NCBI GenBank assembly: GCA_040757055.1
Contig: JBFLXY010000002.1
Location: 62,001 to 126,000 of the forward strand
Source of the DNA: JAJZRJ01 sp040757055
GTDB lineage: Bacteria > Desulfobacterota > Desulfobulbia > Desulfobulbales > Desulfurivibrionaceae
Reading direction: 5' to 3'
Length of the DNA: 64,000 nucleotides
The notes beneath the pieces are model-generated. The model searched no databases. It was not told the DNA's origin and worked only from the letters and a program-made list of their open reading frames with translations. The translations under genes and the position numbers were made by a program. Positions 59,179 to 64,000 of the stretch are shown piece by piece (the first letter of the stretch is position 1; each line of letters opens with the position of its first letter).

Positions 59179-61386
59179 ATGGGCGCACAGCAGGGAAAAG
59201 CCGAGGTCGCCGCTTGCGGCAAGGCGGTTTTGGCCCAGAAGGCCAAGGCGGTGTCGGCCCAAGGCCTGGCGGCGATCTTCACCCCGGCCTCGGTGGCGGT
59301 GGTGGGTGCCTCCAACCGGGCCGGCAGTGTGGGGCGGGCGGTTTTTAAAAACATCCTGGAGAGCGATTATTCAGGCATCATCTATCCGGTGAACCCCAAG
59401 GCCAAGTCGATCTGCGGGGTGCGCGCCTACTCCGGCCTGAGCGGGATCCCCGATCAGGTCGATCTGGCGGTGCTCATCGTGCCGGCGGCCCAGACTCCGG
59501 CTGTGGCGCGGGAGGCCGCGGCCAAGGGAGTCAGGGCTCTGATCGTCATTTCCGCCGGGTTTCGCGAAACCGGGCCGGCCGGAGCGGCCATCGAGCAGGA
59601 ACTGGTGGCGGTCTGCCTCGAAAACGACATGCGGCTGGTGGGGCCGAACTGCCTGGGCATCATCAACACCGACCCGCAGAGGGGGCTCAATGCGAGTTTT
59701 GCCCGCCAGAAGGCCCGGCCCGGCAACATCGCCTTCATCAGCCAGTCCGGGGCGCTGTGCACCGCGGTCCTCGACTTTGCCGCCAAGAAGAACATCGGCT
59801 TTTCCAAGTTCATCTCGGTGGGCAACAAGGCGGACATCGGCGAACTGGCCCTGATCCGCTACCTTCACGATGACCCGCAGACCCGGGTGATCATGCTCTA
59901 TGTCGAGGAACTGCGCCACGGCGCCGAATTCATAGAGACGGTGCGGGAGATCACCGGCGGCGACAACCCCACCCCGATTCTCGCCATCAAGGCGGGCCGT
60001 ACCGCCGAAGGGGCGGCGGCGGTGAGTTCTCACACCGGGTCGCTGGCCGGCTCCGAGGCGGTGTACAACGCCCTGTTCGAGCAATCCGGGGTCTTCCGGG
60101 CGCAATCCATCGAGGAACTCTTCGACTACGCCGTCGCCTTCGCCAACCAGCCCCTGCCGCGGGCGAACCGCATGGCGATCATCACCAACGCCGGTGGGCC
60201 GGGGATCATCGCCACCGACGTCACCATCCATTCCGGTCTCAGGCTGGCCAAACTCGGCGAGGCCACCACCGACGTGCTGCGTAGCCACCTGCCGGCCACC
60301 GCCAACATCCACAATCCGGTGGATGTGATCGGCGATGCGCGCTCGGACCGCTATCAGGCAGCCCTCGAAGCGGTGCTCAATGACGAAAACGTGGACGGCG
60401 TCATCTTCATTCTCACCCCGCAGTCCATGACCGAGATCGAGGAAACCGCGGCCATCATCCCGGCTCTGGCGCACAGAAGCGGCAAGCCGGTGGTGGCCTC
60501 CTTCATGGGACTCATGGACGTTTCCAGGGGGATCGAGATTCTGGAGCAGCACCGCATTCCCCATTACCATTTTCCCGAGGCGGCGGCCCGGGCCATGAGC
60601 GCCCTCTATCAGTATTCCTGCTGGCTGCACCGCCAGCACCTGAAGGAGCTCGACCTGGCGGTGGACAGGATCGCTGCGGCAAAGGTGATTCGCCGGGCGT
60701 TGCAGGCCGGAACACGTTATCTGGGCGAGGTGGAGGGCAACGAGATCCTGGCGGCCTACGGCTTCCCGATGCTGCCGGCCCGGCTCGCTGCCAGCCCTGA
60801 CCAGGCCGCGGCCGCGGTGGCAGAGCTGGGCCCCTGCGCGATGAAGATCGTCTCCCCCCAGATCGTTCACAAATCCGATGTGGGCGGGGTGCGGGTCGGA
60901 ATCTCCACCCCCGACGCGGCCCGGCGAGCCTACGAGGAAATCGTCGCCTCGGCCCGCCAGCATCAGCCGGATGCGGATGTTCGCGGCGTTTTCATGCAGC
61001 GCATGGCAGCACGCGGAGTGGAGGTGATCCTTGGCATCAAGCGTTATCCTGCCTTTGGCCCGCTGCTCATGTTTGGTCTGGGCGGCATTTTTGTCGAGAT
61101 ATTCAAGGATGTGAGTTTCCGGCTGGCGCCGATCCGGCACAACGGGGCCCGCCACATGGTGCGCTCCATCAAGGCTTATCCCATGCTCAACGGCGCCCGC
61201 GGCGCCGCGGTGGCCGATCAGGAGGAGCTGGAGCGCTGTCTTTTGCGTCTTTCCATGCTGGCCTGTGACCATCCGGAAATTGTTGAACTCGACATCAACC
61301 CCCTCATGGTACATGAGCAGGGCAAGGGGTGCTCGGTGGCCGACTGCCGCATTCTGTTGCGTCCGCCGGAGAGTGCGGCCGATTGA
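59179..61386 (+). CDS. ADP-forming acyl-CoA (acetate-CoA) synthetase, fused alpha-beta subunits
   Basis: ATG 59179 is chosen for the AAGGAGA seven bases upstream over in-frame ATGs at 59137 and 59152. The 735-residue protein has a CoA-binding domain (IFTPASVAVVGASNRAGSVG), succinyl-CoA-synthetase-like domains with the phosphohistidine in SSHTGSLAGSEA (His285), and a C-terminal ATP-grasp half (KIVSPQIVHKSDVGGVRVGI, FGLGGIFVEIFKDVSFRLAP). Such ACD enzymes convert acyl-CoA, ADP and phosphate to acid, ATP and CoA, giving ATP in anaerobes and syntrophs, or run in the reverse direction. Related protein acetyltransferases (Pat) have an added GNAT domain, which is missing here. Confidence 0.92.
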   Translation: MGAQQGKAEVAACGKAVLAQKAKAVSAQGLAAIFTPASVAVVGASNRAGSVGRAVFKNILESDYSGIIYPVNPKAKSICGVRAYSGLSGIPDQVDLAVLIVPAAQTPAVAREAAAKGVRALIVISAGFRETGPAGAAIEQELVAVCLENDMRLVGPNCLGIINTDPQRGLNASFARQKARPGNIAFISQSGALCTAVLDFAAKKNIGFSKFISVGNKADIGELALIRYLHDDPQTRVIMLYVEELRHGAEFIETVREITGGDNPTPILAIKAGRTAEGAAAVSSHTGSLAGSEAVYNALFEQSGVFRAQSIEELFDYAVAFANQPLPRANRMAIITNAGGPGIIATDVTIHSGLRLAKLGEATTDVLRSHLPATANIHNPVDVIGDARSDRYQAALEAVLNDENVDGVIFILTPQSMTEIEETAAIIPALAHRSGKPVVASFMGLMDVSRGIEILEQHRIPHYHFPEAAARAMSALYQYSCWLHRQHLKELDLAVDRIAAAKVIRRALQAGTRYLGEVEGNEILAAYGFPMLPARLAASPDQAAAAVAELGPCAMKIVSPQIVHKSDVGGVRVGISTPDAARRAYEEIVASARQHQPDADVRGVFMQRMAARGVEVILGIKRYPAFGPLLMFGLGGIFVEIFKDVSFRLAPIRHNGARHMVRSIKAYPMLNGARGAAVADQEELERCLLRLSMLACDHPEIVELDINPLMVHEQGKGCSVADCRILLRPPESAAD

Positions 61387-61408
61387 AGATCGGCCGGAAT
61401 TCGGACAT

Positions 61409-61437
61409 AAAAAAAGCCCCGCCAGGGCGGGGCTTTT
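61409..61437 (-). terminator. Bidirectional Rho-independent terminator
   Basis: GCCCCGCC (61416-61423) pairs with GGCGGGGC (61426-61433). A run of seven A precedes the stem (seven U on the minus transcript) and TTTT follows on the plus strand. It should end the cold-shock gene transcript strongly and the acyl-CoA synthetase transcript from the other side more weakly. Confidence 0.88.
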
Positions 61438-61460
61438 GGTGTCGAAGGGGATGACTGCTG

Positions 61461-61661
61461 TTACAGCGGCATAACCTTGTCGGCTGCGGGTCCCTTCGGG
61501 CCTTCCACGATCTCGAAACGAACCCGGGCGCCCTCTTCAAGGGTCTTGTACCCGTCGGACTGAATCGCGGAGTAATGGACGAAAACGTCCTTGCCGTTGT
61601 CCTGAGCGATGAAACCAAAGCCCTTGGAAGCGTTAAACCACTTTACTGTACCTTCTGCCAT
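61461..61661 (-). CDS. Cold-shock domain protein (CspA family)
   Basis: This 66-residue single OB-fold protein has GTVKWFNASKGFGFIAQD (RNP1) and VFVHYSAIQ (RNP2), all nucleic-acid binding aromatics present. EGARVRFEIVEGPKGPAADKV closes the barrel. AAGGAGT precedes the ATG on the minus strand. It acts as an RNA or single-stranded DNA chaperone; whether it is cold-induced cannot be told. The leader to its right contains a GGCCC-TGCTC-GGGCC hairpin close to the ribosome-binding site. Confidence 0.96.
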   Translation of the reverse strand: MAEGTVKWFNASKGFGFIAQDNGKDVFVHYSAIQSDGYKTLEEGARVRFEIVEGPKGPAADKVMPL

Positions 61662-61937
61662 TGCGAACTACTCCTTCTGTACTCGGCCCTGCTCGGGCCA
61701 CTTTCTAATTGGTCCGGCCGACACTGTGCCAACCGGCCCTGCAGCACCTGTTTCCTGGCCCTGAAACGAGAAAACCGCACTCGTATTGCCTGATGTGCGG
61801 TTCGGTTTCGTATCCGGAGGCTACAAACAGTTACTGCACTTCATATGATTATGTACCCCATCTCCAAGGGGGGAGCAAGTTTTTTTTGCTGCTGCGACGA
61901 GAAAGTGCTGTTTGCGACGGTCGCGGCATCCCTTCAA
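61662..61937 (-). other. csp leader/promoter region with inverted repeats
   Basis: The 276 bases between csp and pepF (both minus strand) hold a GGCCC/GGGCC hairpin near 61687-61701, close to the csp ribosome-binding site. A larger imperfect inverted repeat lies at 61763-61809 (GAAAC...AACCGCAC against GTGCGGTT...GTTTC). These could be part of a structured 5' leader of csp mRNA or the end of the pepF transcript. No U-run follows the larger hairpin on the minus strand. Confidence 0.45.
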
Positions 61938-63713
61938 TCATGCCTCCACCAGCCGGAGCATGGCGTCGATGGTGGTCAGCCCGCCATGCCAGAAGGAAGG
62001 ATCGTCGAGATCGACGCCAAAGGGCTTGACCAGATCATAGGGCGAGGCGCTGCCGCCCGCCTTGAGCAGCGCCAGATATTTGGGCACAAAGGCCGCTCCC
62101 TCCTGCTGGTAGCGGTTGTAGAGCGCCAGCACCAGCAGTTCGCCAAAGGCATAGGAGTAAACATAGCCCGGCGAGTTGAGGAAATGGGGGATGTAAGACC
62201 ACCACACCGCATAGTTATCGGAAAGGGTGACCGAATCGGCGAACATGGCGCGCTGGGTGGTCAGCCAGTGGCGCGACAGTTCGTCGCCGGAAAGTTCGCC
62301 CTGTTCACGGCGGCCGGTGTGGGTAAGGTGTTCGAAGCGGTTCATGGCCACCTGCCGGAAAACGGTGGCAAAGATCGATTCGAGCTTCTGGCAGATAAAG
62401 GCCCGGCGTTCCGCCGCATCGCCGATGAGGGCGAGCTGGGAATTGAAGAGAAGCAGCTCGGCGAAGACCGAGGCGGTCTCGGCCAGCACCAGGGTGGTGC
62501 CGCTGTTGTAATGGCCGTTGGCCGCGGCCAGAGACTGGTGCACGCCGTGGCCGAGTTCGTGGGCCACGGTGGAGATGTCCCGCAGACTGCCGACGTAGTT
62601 GACCATCACATAGGGGTGCACCTCCGGCACGCAGGGATGGGCAAAGGCGCCGCCACGCTTGCCCTCCTGCACCGGCGCGTCGATCCACCGCCTTTCGAAG
62701 AACATTCCGGCGATCTCGGCCATTTCCGGTGAAAAACCATGGAAGGCCTTGAGCACCATGGCCTGACATTCGGGCCACGGGACCGAGGCGGTGGGCAGAT
62801 GGGGCAGGGGGGCATAGCGGTCGTAATCCATCAGCTCATCAAGGCCCAGCAGGCTGCGCTTGAGGCGGTAGTAGCGCTGGACGATGTCGTAGCGGCTGGT
62901 GACCGCTTCCACCAGCACCTCCACCGTCCGGTCGTGAAGTTCGTTGTAGAGGTTCATCGAACTGACCCACGAGGGGTATTTCCGCAGCCGGTCGTCGATC
63001 ATCTTGTCGGCCAGCAGGGTGTTGCAGATGTGGGTCAGGACGTGGAGCTGGCTTTTGAGGCCGGCAGTGAGGTCAATGGCTGCCTGCTGCCGCACCCCGC
63101 GGTCGGGATGATAGAGGTCGTTCAGCACCTCTTCCTCGGTTCGGCCCGCCTCGCCGAAGGCGAGATGCCCCATGACCTTCTCGAAGAGATTGGTCCAGGC
63201 GCTGCGGCCCACCGGCGATTTTTCGATGAGCAGCGTCTCCTCCGGCTGACTGAGGAGGTGGCTGGCATAGCGCCGGACATTCCTGAGATAGTGGCGGTAG
63301 TGGGCAAGCAGCGGGAGGGACAGCAGGGATGCGGCCGTCTCCTCGCTCACGGCGCTCCATTCCAGCTCGAAAAAAACGGTCTCCCGGCTGATGCGGCTGC
63401 CTGCCTCCTTGATCTTCTGCAAAAAGGCGCCGGCCTCGGGGTTCCTGGTCTGGGTGGTGAAGTTGAGGAAGGCAAAGGTGCCCAGTTTGGCAGCCCTGGT
63501 CTCCAGGCTTTCCAGTCGGGTGACCAGGGCAAGGAGTTGCCCCGCATCCAGTGTGGCGATTTTGCCGGCGAATTCACTGCGGATCGCCCTGGCCTCGGCC
63601 TCGCAGGCAGCGATGTCGGTTTCAACCTGCGGGTCCTTTGTTCCGCTGTACAAATCGGCCAGATTCCAGCGTACCGCCGTGGTGGCCAGTTGTTCGTTCA
63701 GAGCTTCGGTCAT
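61938..63713 (-). CDS. pepF: M3-family oligoendopeptidase F
   Basis: This 591-residue zinc peptidase on the minus strand has AHELGHGVHQSLA, whose H-E-x-x-H (His385, Glu386, His389) is the metal and catalytic site, with the third ligand in TLVLAETASVFAE. The N-terminal WNLADLYSG is conserved in PepF/M3B enzymes, as are the PEVHPYVMVNYVG and NSPGYVYSYAFGELLVLALY segments. It degrades oligopeptides of about 7-17 residues in the cytoplasm. AGGAG lies before the ATG. A long plus-strand open frame (61845-62732) opposite it is a GC-driven shadow. Confidence 0.95.
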   Translation of the reverse strand: MTEALNEQLATTAVRWNLADLYSGTKDPQVETDIAACEAEARAIRSEFAGKIATLDAGQLLALVTRLESLETRAAKLGTFAFLNFTTQTRNPEAGAFLQKIKEAGSRISRETVFFELEWSAVSEETAASLLSLPLLAHYRHYLRNVRRYASHLLSQPEETLLIEKSPVGRSAWTNLFEKVMGHLAFGEAGRTEEEVLNDLYHPDRGVRQQAAIDLTAGLKSQLHVLTHICNTLLADKMIDDRLRKYPSWVSSMNLYNELHDRTVEVLVEAVTSRYDIVQRYYRLKRSLLGLDELMDYDRYAPLPHLPTASVPWPECQAMVLKAFHGFSPEMAEIAGMFFERRWIDAPVQEGKRGGAFAHPCVPEVHPYVMVNYVGSLRDISTVAHELGHGVHQSLAAANGHYNSGTTLVLAETASVFAELLLFNSQLALIGDAAERRAFICQKLESIFATVFRQVAMNRFEHLTHTGRREQGELSGDELSRHWLTTQRAMFADSVTLSDNYAVWWSYIPHFLNSPGYVYSYAFGELLVLALYNRYQQEGAAFVPKYLALLKAGGSASPYDLVKPFGVDLDDPSFWHGGLTTIDAMLRLVEA

Positions 63714-63956
63714 GGTGTGCTCCTGCGAAAATGATATTTGACGCCGTCGTACGCATCAGATAGAGTGTTGCCCAGGTTATAGCAGCATACAGGTGTTCCA
63801 GCAACCGGATGAGAGTGTTCCCGCTCGTTTTTCGCCAGAACCAGCCCGTTGCGTTCCTCGTGGACCGGCCCGCCGTGGGTGCCACCAGACCCCGGCATGA
63901 AACGAGACGGCCGCCCCAGTGCCCGAACCATTTGTCCTGAGCCCTATTCCGTGTCT

Positions 63957-64000
63957 ATGATAAAAGCGAATCCCGACTCCGCCGCCATTTACGACGAGAG
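63957..64000 (+). CDS. Possible start of a downstream gene (partial)
   Basis: An ATG at 63957 opens a frame reading MIKANPDSAAIYDE to the window edge. Only 14 codons are visible and there is no clear ribosome-binding site, so this is tentative. The remaining bases of 63714-63956 upstream of pepF show no other convincing gene. Confidence 0.25.
   Translation, partial: MIKANPDSAAIYDE

Noticed and set aside
61845..62732. A 295-codon plus-strand open frame opposite pepF
   Set aside because: The minus strand encodes a complete M3 peptidase with HELGH; the plus frame has no recognisable features.
63710..63931. Short minus-strand open frames upstream of pepF
   Set aside because: They overlap the pepF promoter and start, have no ribosome-binding site and no similarity I can recognise.
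1..64000. CRISPR arrays, tRNA or rRNA genes, insertion sequences or prophage genes
   Set aside because: I looked for regularly spaced repeats, cloverleaf-like segments and transposase or integrase motifs and found none. Only short dispersed repeats are present.

Overview
The window is high-GC DNA from a Gram-negative, probably anaerobic bacterium. The best guess is the deltaproteobacterial line (Desulfobacterota, perhaps Desulfobulbales). This rests on the futalosine menaquinone genes, the ADP-forming acyl-CoA synthetase, and the gene style and short dispersed repeats. It is an inference; there is no rRNA or other definitive marker here. I saw no tRNA, rRNA, CRISPR array, insertion sequence or phage gene.

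Positions 1-45706 form one very long, same-strand block for surface glycan synthesis. Genes are mostly separated by a few bases or overlap as ATGA. The left part holds a pseudaminic-type cassette (PIG-L deacetylase, PseG, Pse-associated methylase, CMP-transferase, NeuB-family synthase) followed by WbqC, a methyltransferase and a GT-B transferase. Next come a GT-C membrane protein and an ABC flippase/exporter. A second cassette follows (NeuB, NeuC, a GAPDH-like dehydrogenase, CMP-transferase), then two GT-B-like transferases and a 2-hydroxyacid dehydrogenase. A third CMP-transferase lies at 21773. The middle part carries two MBOAT/SGNH O-acylation modules, a HAD phosphatase, three FkbM methyltransferases, a glycosyltransferase and two asparagine-synthetase-like genes. 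The right part (32.8-45.7 kb) looks like a classical polysaccharide locus: four GT4 glycosyltransferases, two polyprenyl-phosphate sugar-1-phosphate transferases, a third AsnB, a polytopic membrane protein and a WbpM/FlaA1-type dehydratase. The whole block appears dedicated to a heavily decorated, nonulosonate-containing surface glycan such as O-antigen, capsule or flagellin glycan. Long G/C homopolymers are frequent in this block and not seen elsewhere in the window, and one coincides with a frameshift in an SGNH gene. Phase variation is therefore plausible.

Positions 45.7-53.0 kb are a menaquinone operon: a TetR regulator with a palindromic site at its own promoter, then mqnE, mqnC, an aminofutalosine-deaminase-like amidohydrolase, mqnA, ubiE/menG, ubiX and ubiA. 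mqnB, mqnD and a UbiD-type decarboxylase are not in the window.

The last 11 kb are assorted genes: an M23-type peptidase, a large TPR/zinc-knuckle membrane protein of unknown role, a DUF2784 protein, a small Q-rich coiled coil, a YyaL/DUF255 thioredoxin-like protein, an ADP-forming acyl-CoA synthetase, a cold-shock protein with a strong terminator, and an M3 oligoendopeptidase F.
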